Assembly: GCA_001599915.1 (NCBI GenBank)
Contig: BCIG01000023.1
Location: 310,001 to 374,000, forward strand
Direction: 5' to 3'
Length of the DNA: 64,000 nt
Origin: Symbiotaphrina buchneri
Lineage: Eukaryota; Ascomycota; Symbiotaphrinales; Symbiotaphrinaceae
Shown: positions 22,641 through 34,482 of the stretch, one piece after another
Numbering within the stretch: the stretch's first letter is position 1
Layout: each line of letters opens with the position of its first letter
Made by a program: the position numbers and the translations under genes
The notes under the pieces: generated by a model
Told to the model about the DNA's origin: nothing
The model's input: the letters and a program-made list of their open reading frames with translations, nothing else
Databases searched by the model: none

Positions 22641-22986
22641 GTAAAGCTCATATATGTCGAGCCGGACAAACTCCGGGTCATGGGGCGAAGATATCCTTTT
22701 GGGTTATCAGAATTGCAGCCATTAGCTGGAATGGGTACCCGGGAAATCGCAGAGCCACGATGCGTTGGCGTTTTCTCGACCGCTCTAGATGCCACTGGTC
22801 ATGCACACGGACAGACGGGGTAACTCAAAGTTTGAACTTGCGTCACTTATGTCATTTGACCAGCTAGTGGAAGCACAGTACGCTATCCATTGATGCTTGG
22901 AGAATCTAGTACGCCAGATAGTAGTACACCCCATTCGCCACGAGCTTAAGAAACGAGGTAACGAGAAAGAGGCGACAGACAGCCAT
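22641..22986. other. Convergent intergenic region ELMO/RPT1
   Basis: About 350 bases between two 3' ends; nothing recognisable. Confidence 0.5.
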
Positions 22987-24581
22987 CTAATTGTACTGCA
23001 TGTATGTCGCTGTTGAGTTGAACTTCAAGTTACCCTTGATGACCTTGTCGACAGCACTCAAAAAGTCCTTCTCCGTCGCTACCTTCCGTCTCGCTCGGAT
23101 CGCGAACATGCCAGCTTCGGTGCAAACGCTCCTCAGCTCGGCACCGGTCGAATTAGGGCAGAGCCGCGAGATTAACTCCCACCGAATGTCGCGTTCCACG
23201 GACATACTCTTTGCATGGATCCGCAGGATGTTGGCCCGACCGTCGAGGTCAGGCAGAGAGAATTCGATCTTTCTGTCAATCCGTCCTGGCCTCATCAGAG
23301 CAGGATCCAGTGTGGATGGCCTATTTGTCGCGAACATAACTTTGATATTCCCCCTCGAGTCAAAACCATCGAGTTGAGTGATAAGCTCCAACATGGTCCT
23401 CTGCACTTCGTTGTCTCCACCAGCACCATCATCAAATCGCGCCCCTCCGATTGCGTCAATCTCGTCGAAGAAGATAATACACGCTTTCTTGGTACGTGCC
23501 ATTTCGAAGAGTTCTCGGACCATCCGTGCACCCTCACCCACGTATTTCTGTACTAATTCACTGCCAATCACGCGGATGAATGTTGCGTCGGTACGGTTAG
23601 CTACCGCTCTTGCGCACAATGTCTTCCCAGTCCCAGGGGGACCATATAGAAGAGCACCTTTTGGAGGATCTATGCCGAGGTTGACAAATCTCTCAGGGGA
23701 GAGAAGCGGCATCTCCACGACTTCGCGGAGCTTCTCGATCTGTTCCTTGCAGCCACCGACATCGCCGTACGTGACGTCAGGCTTCTCTTCGACTTGCATC
23801 ATTGTAACACTGGGATCGATCTTCGGAGGAAGAGGTAGTAGGATCTGATACTTGTTTCTGTCCACACTATATTGAGAAAGTCAGCATAGCACACAGTAGG
23901 GATGAAAGAGAGAGTGATGAGCATACCCTACTCGCATGCCCTCCTCGATATCTGTCGGGCTGACCCTTTCTCCCAAGTTGACTACGAACTTGGCTATTTG
24001 CTTGACATTGATGACATATTTGCTTTTCTCCGGATCCTTTTCATCCTGTATAATTTTGGTACACCGAGCAACCTGGAGTGGTTGCTCCTCTTGCATTCGT
24101 TGCCTATCCGCGGCAATATCCCAGAGATGTGGAGGTGCCAGGCCAGTGTCAGATTCCTAGAAAGTAATGGGTATGAGTTTATAAAGGATCCTGAGAGTCA
24201 GAAGCATACCTTCACCCCTATCGCACCAATGAGCCTGACGGGAATCCAAGTAGACCTCGAGGCCAATATCGGTAAGAGGACTTACCTATCTTCTCATTGA
24301 CACTTGTCTGCTTCTCCTTGATCTGCTTCTCTAGGTCTTTTATCTCTGCAGCATAAGGCGCTGCTCCGTAAGTCTTTAGCACCTGAATATCCCTATCAGA
24401 AGCAACAGCATTAGTCGTGACTCCAACGAGCGGGCTGCTGGCCGGGCCTGGCCTAGAACAAAGCCGGCCAGTCACGGCAGACATACTCATCGGACAAAGG
24501 TGTTATCTTCTTTTCAGGCTCTTCATCGTCAGCGAAGGTCTTCTGGTACTTCTCCCAGTTCTGGCCGGTGGCACTGGGCAT
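22987..24581 (-). CDS. RPT1: 26S proteasome regulatory ATPase Rpt1
   Basis: AAA ATPase of the 19S base ring that unfolds substrates into the 20S core. Exons are 24581-24487, 24392-24286, 24217-24210, 24156-23927 and 23866-22987, giving 439 residues. Features in order: N-terminal [15 protein letters not shown]; a coiled-coil helix ([20 protein letters not shown]); the OB-fold region; Walker A GPPGTGKT; Walker [10 protein letters not shown]; arginine-finger region [11 protein letters not shown]; and C-terminal STATYMQYN with an HbYX-like end. Exon 3 is an 8-nt microexon (gggtgaag) encoding most of G-V-K in KIGVKESDTGL. Without it the frame shifts into a stop, and with it the family sequence is restored exactly. 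It is divergent from CCT4. Confidence 0.97.
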
Positions 24582-25176
24582 GGCGGGCAGCTTCTGCCAG
24601 GGGACGGCAAGAGCTCAGTTGATTGAAGCAGTAGGGCCTGGGCCTCTAGGCAGGACGCCCGTAGTTCGTGGAAGACGAGGAGGCTAAAACAAAATCCGAT
24701 GGGAGGGAGATGTTGAAGCCAGGTGTGCAAGGTGGTCGCTGAGACTGTTATTGAGGAGGATGATGATGATGTTGTTGTTGTTCCAGCGGAGATGGTGCAA
24801 GCAGTAACAGTGAGTTCAGGTAAGGTATGAAGTAGTAAGCTATCCATCACCGCCCACAGTGGCCTCACATACCTCTAAGGCAGCATAGGTGACTTTGTAT
24901 TGATACGACAAGACGCGAGCGTACTCTACCATAAAGTGGGTACCTGTACCTCAAAAGCCCGCTGATTGCGCTAGTCGGAATCTGATTTAGAGTTAACAAC
25001 GCGTTTTCTGGATCCCCCATTTACAGAGTACTCGTACTGATTATTACTGGCATCACGGCGCGCCCTGTCTATCAGTTCAAGATTTCCAAGCTCCGCATTA
25101 CCGGTGCTTACGCCTTGTCATCTCGTTATCCTGTCTGTAACGCACGAGATCTGGCCTGTCTGTATCTACGTTAATC
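24582..25176. promoter_or_regulatory. Divergent promoter region RPT1/CCT4
   Basis: About 595 bases between the start codons of a proteasome ATPase and a chaperonin subunit. GTACC elements occur near 24940. I do not see a classical heat-shock element or a proteasome-associated control element. Assignment as promoter rests only on the divergent start codons. Confidence 0.5.
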
Positions 25177-26935
25177 ATGGCCACTGTCGCTTCCGCTCCG
25201 GTTTCAGGCTTCAATAATGCGTTCAAGGTAGACAGACTATTCAGCTTCCCGCTCTATCAAAACGTTGCTGACAGTCTTCTGTAGGACAAAGAGAAGCCCA
25301 TGGCTGTGCGCAATGCGAATGTAATGGCAGCAAGAGCAGTAGCAGATGCTATCAGGACCTCTCTGGGACCCAGAGGCATGGACAAAATGATCCAAACGGG
25401 AAAGGGCGAGACTATCATTACCAACGACGGTAACACAATGCTGAAGCACATGAGTGTGATGCACCCTGCAGCCAAGATGCTCGTCGATCTATCCGGTGCT
25501 CAAGACGTGGAAGCAGGCGACGGGACAACCTCGGTAGTGGTCATCGCAGGGAGCCTTCTTGGGGCAGCCGAACGACTGCTGGGCAAAGGTAAGGAGGAGC
25601 CCTACTGCCTGGTAGAGCGTGCTCACAGATATCAGGTATCCACCCTACGGTTATATCTGAGTCCTTTCAAAGAGCTGCCGCGGCCGCGGTCAAGACTCTT
25701 GAAACCATATCTCATCCCATCTCCCTGACCGACCGTGCCACTCTTCTACAAGCTGCCTCGACATCCCTCTCCTCCAAGATCGTCTCTCAACACTCGAATC
25801 TTCTAGGCCCAATGGCGGTAGACTCCGTGTTGAAGGTGATTGATCCCAAAACAGCCGACAACGTGGATCTCCGAAATATCCGCATAGTCAAGAAAGTAGG
25901 CGGGACGATCGACGAGAGTGAGATGGTGGACGGCCTGATCCTGAACCAACCTGTTGTGAAGAGCGGAGGTGGACCCACGCGCGTGGAAAAGGCGAAAATC
26001 GGGTTGATCCAGTTCCAGCTTAGTCCGCCTAAGCCAGATGTGAGTAAATGGCTATATAACAGGTGTTGACGGAATGGCTGACGCAATTACAGATGGAAAA
26101 TCAAATCGTGGTCAATGACTACAGACAGATGGATAAGATTCTGAAAGAAGAACGGACATATCTTCTGAACATGGTTAAGAAGATCAAGAAAGCCAAGTGC
26201 AACGTGCTACTGATCCAAAAATCCATTCTGCGGGATGCTGTCAACGAGCTCAGTTTACATTTTCTCGCCAAGTTGAATATTCTCGTTATCAAGGACATCG
26301 AGCGGGATGAGGTGGAGTTCATCTGCAAAAGCATAGGATGCAAACCAATCGCGGATATCGATTCATTTACTGAGGACAAGCTAGGATCAACAGAGCTGAT
26401 CGAAGAAACACAATCGTCTGGGTCGCGGATCATCAGGATTACCGGGATCAAGGGTAGCAACCAGACTGTATCCATTGTTTGTCGTGGGGCGAACTCTCTC
26501 ATTCTTGATGAAGCAGAGCGGAGTTTACATGATGCTCTTTGCGTGATTCGCTGCTTGGTGAAGAAGAAGGCTCTCATCGCCGGTGGTGGAGCTCCAGAGA
26601 TAGAGATTGCCCAATCCCTTGCTAAGCAAGCTCGAGGGCTGACGGGCACGGAGGCTATTTGCTGGAAAGCTTTCGCAGATGCAATGGAGGTCATTCCCAC
26701 CACACTGGCTGAGAACGCAGGACTCAACTCAATCAAGGTGGTCACGGACCTTCGACACAGGCACGAGTTCGGAGAGAAGAATGCCGGTGTTAGTATCAAG
26801 AGCGGAGGTGTAAAGGACAACATTGCGGATGAGAATGTCCTGCAACCACTCCTTGTCAGCACATCTGCAATTGAGCTGGCTGCAGAGACAGTGAAGATGG
26901 TGCTTCGGATAGATGACATATGCCTTTCCAGATAG
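25177..26935 (+). CDS. CCT4: T-complex chaperonin CCT/TRiC subunit delta
   Basis: Subunit of the cytosolic chaperonin that folds actin and tubulin. Exons 25177-25227, 25285-25588, 25636-26039 and 26093-26935 give 533 residues, normal for CCT delta. Group II chaperonin signatures are present: [23 protein letters not shown], the nucleotide-binding GDGTTSVVV, the apical domain with [10 protein letters not shown], and the closing [11 protein letters not shown]. The C-terminal [17 protein letters not shown] matches the delta subtype. Introns of 57, 47 and 53 nt are canonical. The first exon (17 codons) holds the divergent N-terminal tail. Confidence 0.97.
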
Positions 26936-27352
26936 TCTATGAACTTGCGCAATAGGGAAATGATATAAGGACAGTGTTAGACGTTAGCCCATACAGTCAC
27001 TGATGGTCTGATGTTCGCTGCATGCAACAAGCGGTCTTTAAACGGCCGGCTGTGGGAGCAGCTGTGGAAAGGGCCGAGATACAAGCATCTAGATGGGTGT
27101 ACTTCGGCGACGCGTGGTCACCATTTGCAGCTCAGTAAAGATGGCAGCATAGAATGTGCATGAAGTGCTGTGTGATCGTTCCTCATTCGTAACTAGCGTA
27201 ACTGCGTCATCCATCATCAATACCAGGCTCATTACCAAGCCAACGAATACGATGCATGCAAGTATAGTACTTTCTCATTCCCTGGAAATGCTCCCATGTA
27301 TATACCTAGAAGTGGATGCAATGGTCATGGCGGCTGTTTGTCCTCTGGAATC
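26936..27352. other. Convergent intergenic region CCT4/Lec1-like gene
   Basis: About 420 bases between two 3' ends; no recognisable element. Confidence 0.5.
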
Positions 27353-30300
27353 TCATTCAGCAAGCACCATTCTCAACATTGCCAGAAAACTCTGTTGTAA
27401 TTTCAGGATCTCGTTGACCTCTGGCTTTTGCGGCTCACCAGCACTGCGGCGGAGATTGTCCTGTTTCCGAGCTCGACGTTTCCGTTCAGCGGTGATCGGA
27501 TCCAGATCATCGTCCTCGGATTCATCCAACTCGGAGTCATCATCATCGACATCGAGATTGAGTTCGGCGAGGTCGCTCTATCAAGTCAATCAGTATGAAG
27601 GCCTTCCACATCAACGAAATACTAACCTCGTCTAATCCGAAATCACTGCTTCGAAAGGTAGACATGCCGGGAGGCGCTTCGCCGGTAGTGCCCTCCGCAG
27701 CCATCTTCTGCCTAGTCTTATCATAATGCCACTTCTTCCTTTCTTCTTGCCATGCGATCAACGAGTCTATTTCTTGGATAGCCATATCTTTATTGATCTG
27801 GCCCATGTCGACTGCACCCTGAAACAGCGCGTTCATATCCAGCTTGCCTCCCTTGGGCCCGTATCGGAGGAATTCTAGTATGCCTTCAAGCCATCCCATA
27901 AGCGCTTCGAACAGCCCGTCATCGTGCGTTTGCACCTCATGAATGAATTTATAGAAATTGTGTTCGTGTCTGGCGCAAAGATCGATGAATGCCTGTACCG
28001 TTTGATTCGGATCGCTGCCAATATCTTGACGTTGAGCCTTTTCAACCACCGCGATGATGTCGTCCATGAATGCGGCAAAATCAGTGATACTGTTATAGAC
28101 ATTGGCGGATTTGTAGACTCGAATGAGTGGCTCGTAGAAGATACTGAACAAATCGCGAAGCAGTTGCAACGTCACCGGCTTTGTAGACGGTTAGTCGATG
28201 GGGCCGCTGTCAGGAGTATGGCACTTACTTCTTCAATCATGCTCAGCATCTGTGCCTTATCACGCTGCCTGGTGTATAGCTTGAGAAGCTGTTTGAGATA
28301 AGAAAAAAATTCCGCGCCTTGCTTCATCTCGTCATCAACCTACAGCCATCAGTAACCATGAAAGAGGCCGCTGACGTCAAGGCTTACATTTTCGATGGCA
28401 TTGGTCCAAGCCACATAAGCGTTGAACACCTTTTCTATCTGAGCCGGGGAAAGCTCAGGGGCGATGAGCTCAGTCCTGAGTACCACCACAATAAGATCGG
28501 TGCCCTCAGCCATGGCCTCGCTTCGCAACGCGTTTTTGATGTCTTCAGGAGCGTTCGTGAAACTTTTCAATTTCTGACAGAGCACCGGGTCACGAATTTT
28601 TGCGGCAACCGAGTCGATGGCCCTTTGAAAATTCCTAATCCCGTCGCTAAGCGTCATGGAGAAAATCCGTTGCATCAAGGATCGTGACCCGAATGGTTGG
28701 GCAAGAAACAAGTCCAAGACTGAATTCATGACGGCCGCCGGATTGGCGATCCGTATCACATTTTTCAGTATGGTATATGGAATCAAAGAATGAATCCTCT
28801 TGGCTTGGGCAAAGAGCTCGGGAGAGTTGTCCTCAGCAAGGAATAGATGGTATATAGTCGCAGCAATCCTGTTAATTGTCAGACAAGTGCGCAGGAGCGG
28901 TTTCGCACATACTAACTCAATCCTCAGCCATTCTGCGAACTTTTTGTACTGGACATCCAAGTCCTCAATCTTCGTTTTGACCCTGATCTCACAGAACAAC
29001 TTGGTGAGACCATCTATAAAACATCAGCAGAAGGCGACCAGATTGCTATCATGGTTGCACTTACTGCTTTCAACGATATCCCTTCTGAACTTCTCCATGT
29101 AGACGTCCAATTCCTTTGCTCGCTGCCTGGCTATTTCGTAGAACTGCCTCTGCTCTTCCAGCCTTTTCTCATCAAGGTCCTTCCGCTTTCTGATATCCTC
29201 GAGCTCCTCTTCGTTTAAGCTTATTGGATCATAAGCCAAGAATTCCGCCAATGCCTTCGACTCGGCTACCTGTTGATTCTGAAGCAAAGTGCGGAGAAAA
29301 GCCCTCAGTGACACTCGTTGATCTTCACGCCAGAAGGTAACAACATCTCTAGGTGCTGATGAGTCCATAGATGTCCGAAACGAACGGTTCGATATTGCAG
29401 ATGTACGGGAAGCGTTGCGACCGTGGCCGCGCTTTATTAGGCCAGTCAAGGAACCGTTACCCCCTGCAGCGATGCTCTGGGTGGAAACGGAGGATACTGA
29501 AGAAGCATCATCGTCATCACCATCCTCTCCGCCGAATATGGAATGCACCGTGGAGCTTTTGTTCTTTCGAGGCACCGGTGGCAGCACTTTCCCCGGAAGT
29601 TCAGTCCGAAGCCGTTTATGTAGCTTCACAAATTCCCCATATCTCCTTCCAATAAAGGTCTCGGGCCGGCCATGCTGCCTTACCCGAAGGATAAATTGCT
29701 ATGGAATATTAGCAATGCCGTTCACAAAGTTGGGTTTGTCTTGTCTTGCTTACTGCATGTGTGTGGTATCTCACGGTACGCTTCACTAAAGTGGTGCGTA
29801 CGCCGGCCACATTGACATCCCAACCGTTGATGTAGTTCCCTTCTGGTGCGTTGACGACTAGGCCTTGCTCTTTTGCCCCTCGATCTACTACTTCGATCTC
29901 CGAGAATCGTATCCGCTCCTCATACCCTGAAGCAGTAGGTATTCCCGAGACCATCATTAGCTCCACAAGCTTTCTGGCCTTCAGCGCAAGCTTCCTCCTC
30001 TTCGTCTCCTCCAATCTGTCTTCCGATGATGAAATATGCTTGTTCGCGAAGGACTCCAGGAACTGAGGGACATTTGGTCAGTCTAATAGTATCATAGTCC
30101 GGTGAGAAACGCTCGCTTACGACTTGTAGTTTGTCTTGCCAGAATTCCTTCTCCCTTGCCTGATCCAGAAAGGGAAAGTTGCGGACATGGTGCACAAATA
30201 TAAAGCGGAGTATAGGAAGATCTGAATCCACGGGGGCGATTTCTCCAAACTCGGAGCGAAACGGTGCCCCGAACCTTTGCAGTGCCGTCGGGGAGGCCAG

Positions 30301-30500
30301 TTCGGAGACTTCAAAGTCCACTTGACGAGACAACAACTCCCTTTTCAAATCTATAGTTTGGTGGATCAGCGGTCCTCCATTCCAAACACACGCTTGGGAT
30401 CGCTTGGAAAGAGCTTACAGTGCTCTTGTTTGCCCGTCAGCAGCTGGCTACCCGGGGGTAATAGACCAGCTGTCGAGGGTTTGCTTGCTTGGCCATCCAT
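27353..30500 (-). CDS. LEC1: PX-domain protein with PXB/PXC regions (Lec1/YPR097W-like)
   Basis: Large peripheral membrane protein with a phosphoinositide-binding PX domain; yeast Lec1/YPR097W is linked to lipid and sterol distribution. Nine exons: 30500-30419, 30350-30121, 30062-29754, 29698-29065, 29013-28917, 28868-28388, 28339-28229, 28178-27627 and 27577-27353, together 906 residues with every junction in frame. The PX domain starts near residue 185 (VKRTVRYHTHAQFILRVRQ, GRRYGEFVKLHKRL) and is split by an acidic Ser-rich insert (GGEDGDDDDASS). The remainder is helical and matches the fungal PX-associated domains, with LFLAEDNSPELFAQAKRIH and PFGSRSLMQRIFSM. It ends in an Asp/Glu-rich tail (DVDDDDSELDESEDDD). 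Intron 5 uses donor gttagt, forced by frame. Gene symbol by similarity only. Confidence 0.9.
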
Positions 30501-31004
30501 GATGGTGTTGAAGGCGGATGGAACTGCGTCTCATAAAACACCTTTCCTGCCGCGCTTGTGTCCGGTTCTTATGCGTACCCTAAAGGTACGTGGTTTACAC
30601 GAAGGAGCAGAGTACGAATACAAATATGACGCTGCGTAATGTTGCACATGCGCCTGCACCGCCCGCACCAGATCCGCGCTAAGCAAAGCTTGTCTCCAAC
30701 TTACGGGTTTAGGTGAGAAGAAAGTTGCGCGATTGCCTTCGTCAATTCCTGCCCTTCTTTTACATTACTGCGGAGGCTCGCTTAAACCTCCCTGACTCTA
30801 TGCCCCGGGTTTTTTGACGACAAAGGATCACCTTGCTGACACAGGGCGTTCATTGTTGCATCAAACATCTCGCCGGTCTTCCCCAAACATAACACATCAT
30901 TCACCTTTACCTAGGACCAGTCGTCGTCCTGACTCATTCCCCCCAATGTGTACGGCGACTGACTGAATCACTTTCCTTGCTCTTGGGCGCCCAGGAAGCT
31001 CACC
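30501..31004. promoter_or_regulatory. Divergent promoter region Lec1-like/TFG2
   Basis: About 500 bases between two divergent start codons. Pyrimidine-rich stretch upstream of TFG2 (about 30740-30900). No specific site recognised. Confidence 0.45.
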
Positions 31005-32329
31005 ATGGCCACCAACGGTGCCAACACGCCGCAGATCAAAGCGGAGCAAACCGGGGCTGGGGACGAAGGGGTCCGCTTCAAGCTCGAAGGAGAGTCTCCG
31101 GACGCTTCTCCAGCTGCTGTATCGGAGGATGACGTATACGAAGATGCGGGTGATTTGGATTTTACGAACGCTGCACAAGGAGTCTGGTTGACTAGAATCC
31201 CCAAGTGGCTGTGGGAGAACTGGTCCAAGTATGATGACGATGAGGAAATTCAGATCGGCACGGTGAGGCTGGAAGGGACGCCTGCCGAGGTGAAGAGGGT
31301 GGGTTTTGCCAAAGCAACATCTGGTTTAGAGCGCGGGTGCTAACACTGGCCTGCAGCTCAGTCTCTTCTTGAATCCCGAGGTGGAGGCAAATAAGCATAT
31401 ACCGAAGCAGTACGATATGCAAATCACCAACCATAACCCACAGAGTACTTTTGTTTTCACAGAAAAGGACCTCCCAGGATATGCCAAAAAGGTCAAAGGC
31501 GACAACGGTACGGGGCAGTTGGCACATCTACCAGGGCGGTATTCCCAAAAAGACAGGAGTAGTGCTCGGTCAAGAGAGAAGAGGAGCGGACCATACTACA
31601 AAAAGACTGTACCTAGTTAGTTCAGTACTTCCCTGGATCTCCTGTCAGCGACTCACATGACATCCTTTTAGAGCAAACAGCCCTAGTTGGCCAGGTCAAA
31701 CATGAGGTCAATTGTCTGCCCGTGGAGAATAAAGAGTTCGAGGCCTTCATTCGTCCGCGGACACAAGAGATCATGGAACCGAAGCGCAAAACCACACTTG
31801 TGGACGGCAATCCCGCTGGGCTTGCGGGGAGTGCGCTCCATCCAGGGACTTTGCGGGGGAGTGGTAGTTTGAACTCCTTCATAGTACGTATCAGTGCGTG
31901 GTTCGTGGAGACCCATACTGACTCGCTGAGCAGAAGACTGGAACACCTGTGCGGAGACCTCAAGAGCAGAAGGCCGCTCGCATGCCCCAGAACGAGCTTC
32001 TAGATCTCTTGTATGGCTGCTTCAACGAGTACAACTACTGGCCTATGAATGCCCTTAAAGCAAGGCTTCAGCAGCCCGAAGCGTACCTCAAGCAGACTCT
32101 GGAGAAGATTGCCCAGCTTGTGAAAACCGGCACATATGCAAACACTTGGGCCTTGAGGCCGGAGGCACGCCCTGACAGCTATGATGAGGTCAAGGATGAG
32201 CGTGCTCCAGATCTCGACTACGCATCCGGGGGTCTCTCGGATCTGGAGGAAGGAGACGACGGGGGGATGCCTGATGAATACGAAGATGATGACGAGAATG
32301 TTAAGATGGAGGACGTGATGCCATCGTAG
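31005..32329 (+). CDS. TFG2: Transcription initiation factor TFIIF, beta subunit Tfg2 (RAP30)
   Basis: Part of TFIIF, which escorts RNA polymerase II to the promoter. Exons 31005-31298, 31357-31615, 31672-31883 and 31934-32329 give 386 residues. The N-terminal dimerisation domain shows WLTRIPKWLWENWSK and IGTVRLEG. The central part has FTEKDLPGYAKKVK and the conserved KRKTTLVDGN. The C-terminal winged helix appears in MPQNELLDLLYGCFNEYNYW and LKQTLEKIAQL. The tail is acidic (GDDGGMPDEYEDDDE). Exon 2 ends with donor gttagt (31616), required to restore VPKQTALVGQVKHE. Start context caccATGg is good. Confidence 0.95.
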
Positions 32330-32766
32330 GCATCCTTGTCCTAGTCAGTTGGTCAGAGCATTGCATCAGTGGAGTTGAGGAATTAGGCGCGGTTTTCGGA
32401 CATGGCTTCGGATTGGCATAGGTCCTTATCATCCATCTTCGGTTTTTATTCTTGACAGCTAGTAAGGTAGACATCTATTCTAAATCCACCTAGTGGTAAT
32501 TACCTACCTACCTAGCTAATTCACTACTTTTGCTCATAAACACTTACCTTGTTTCAACGTTGATCTCCAGCTTGCAGTTCGTAGGTCTACGCATAGATAG
32601 TACGATGGTACATAACTGTGATGACTAAGCATATCTCTTCAGGTCCTCTCCCCATCAAGTATCGCCTTCGCCTGGCATTATTGTATTCCCGCGATCATAC
32701 TTGCTCCCCGCTCTACTTCATCTTCCGGATTTGTTGGCCAAAGGTCATGTCGTCACCCTACTGAGA
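32330..32766. other. Intergenic region TFG2 to CCCH gene
   Basis: About 440 bases, tandem. AAGGTAG, TTACCTACCTACC and CTAGCTAATT elements at 32461-32521; otherwise nothing. Confidence 0.5.
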
Positions 32767-34482
32767 ATGTCGGAGGATCAAGATCTCCTTGCGCGCATCA
32801 GCTCACTCGCTGGTAAAGCTGTCCTGAGCCGTTCAGTCATGTTTCGTTACTTATGGTCTCAGGTCACATCAATCGCCACAAGAATCAGACTGTAGCTCCA
32901 AACACTGGCCGCCCTGCAGGCCATGCAGAGGCTGCGGATCGAATGCCAACTTCCGGATGGAGTACATTAACGGGATCGAGCCCACCTGCAAACTACTCCC
33001 GGAGATATGCTCCGTTCCCCCCAGCGCGAGGCAGTTATGGGAGGGGACGAGCGAGAGGCTACCACCCGCCAACCCACAAGAATCGCACTCTTGTTTTGAA
33101 TGCTTCTGGTCAATCAGCTCAACCGGGTGACACCGTGGCCAGGGTCGATCCAGGCGCGCAAGATTCCGCAGAAGGCAGCAACGCGTCGTCGATGCCCGCG
33201 CCAGGGTGGATAGCAAAACGTGACCGACATATGCAGTTGATCAATTCCTCAATATACGATAAGGAAGCCCAAGCACGGGCAAGAGCTCTTGAGGAGACAC
33301 GCAAAATAAAAGCACACCAGCGAGACGAAAGAGAAAAGGCCAAGATACAGCGACATCTCCAAAGGCTTGCAGGACCGACGCCATACGCCGCAGCTCGACC
33401 TAATCATGCTCATACCCCGTCTATTCCGCACGAGGTTGTTATCCATGACATGAGATTCAGAGTCAGTAACGGGGGTAGTAAGCTAGTCAGAGTGTCTCGT
33501 GAGTATCACGTATCCCTGTTCTCGAACCTAACTGCTGGCTAACTTGTCCCAGAAGATCCAAATTCTGCCCGGGTCACCCCAAAGACTGCAAAAGTTGGGG
33601 GCGTCCTATTTCACAGGAGCAAACACGGAAACTTGTATCGTTCGGGACTGATCAAAGCGCAGCGGTTCGTCGATGTCCACCAACTGAGCCCATACCTGAC
33701 CCTCCTTGGGACTACGCCCAGAGCGTTCGCTAATCTATGGCTATCTTCCAGCAAAACCAGCCATGCGAAAAAGATTCCGCAGTTGTGCAGAAAGTTCACT
33801 AATACCGGTAGCCCTTTCCCTTCCTTCAAGAGAACTGTTGTCCTGCTTCTGCCGGGTCATTCTGGGTTGCAGTGGCCTTGTGCAAGCCCTGATGGGCTGC
33901 AATCAGATGCTAACATAGGATTTAGGCACCTGCGTCAAAGGGCCGGCCTGCCCATATATCCATGACCCCGACAAGGTTGCAATATGTAAAACGTTTCTCC
34001 AGATGGGAGAATGTCCAGCTGGGGATGCATGCGATCTCTCGCACGATCCGAAGCCCGAACGGGTCCCAGCTTGTCTACATTTCCTCAGAGGCAAGTGCTC
34101 CAATCCGGATTGCCGTTATGCCCATGTCAAAGTAAGCCCCGGCGCCCCAGTATGTCGAGATTTCGCCATTCTTGGGTACTGCGGCAAAGGCGCCACATGT
34201 CCAGAACGTCATGTACATGAATGTCCGGATTATGCCAATTCAGGCATTTGCCCAAACAAGAAATGCCGTCTACCGCACGTTGATCGAGCAGGCCAGATCA
34301 GAAAGACCGCTGCACAAAGCGCACATGAGATTGACAGCGATACGTCCAGTGAAGAGGAGGATTACGACGAGATCGATAGCGATGATGTCGATTCCGAGGG
34401 GTTGGACGAGGAAGTATTACCGACACCAGTGGGTGCAGAAGATCAAGACGTTTCACAACAACGGGACTTCATTCATTTGTAG
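32767..34482 (+). CDS. Five-finger CCCH zinc-finger protein (ZC3H3/Smicl-like)
   Basis: Likely RNA-binding protein; the animal relative ZC3H3 acts in mRNA polyadenylation and export. Exons 32767-32812, 32863-33498, 33553-33807 and 33926-34482 give 497 residues. The N-terminal half is disordered with an RG-rich patch (RGSYGRGRARGY) and a Lys/Arg/Glu helix. The C-terminal part has five consecutive C-x(5-8)-C-x(4-6)-C-x3-H fingers: LCRKFTNTGTC..CPYIH, CKTFLQMGEC..CDLSH, CLHFLRGKC..CRYAH, CRDFAILGYC..CPERH and CPDYANSGIC..CRLPH. The third intron (118 nt) splits finger 1 between its first and second cysteines. It ends in an acidic Ser/Asp tail. The five-finger array is the basis for the ZC3H3 comparison; no symbol is assigned. 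Confidence 0.88.
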
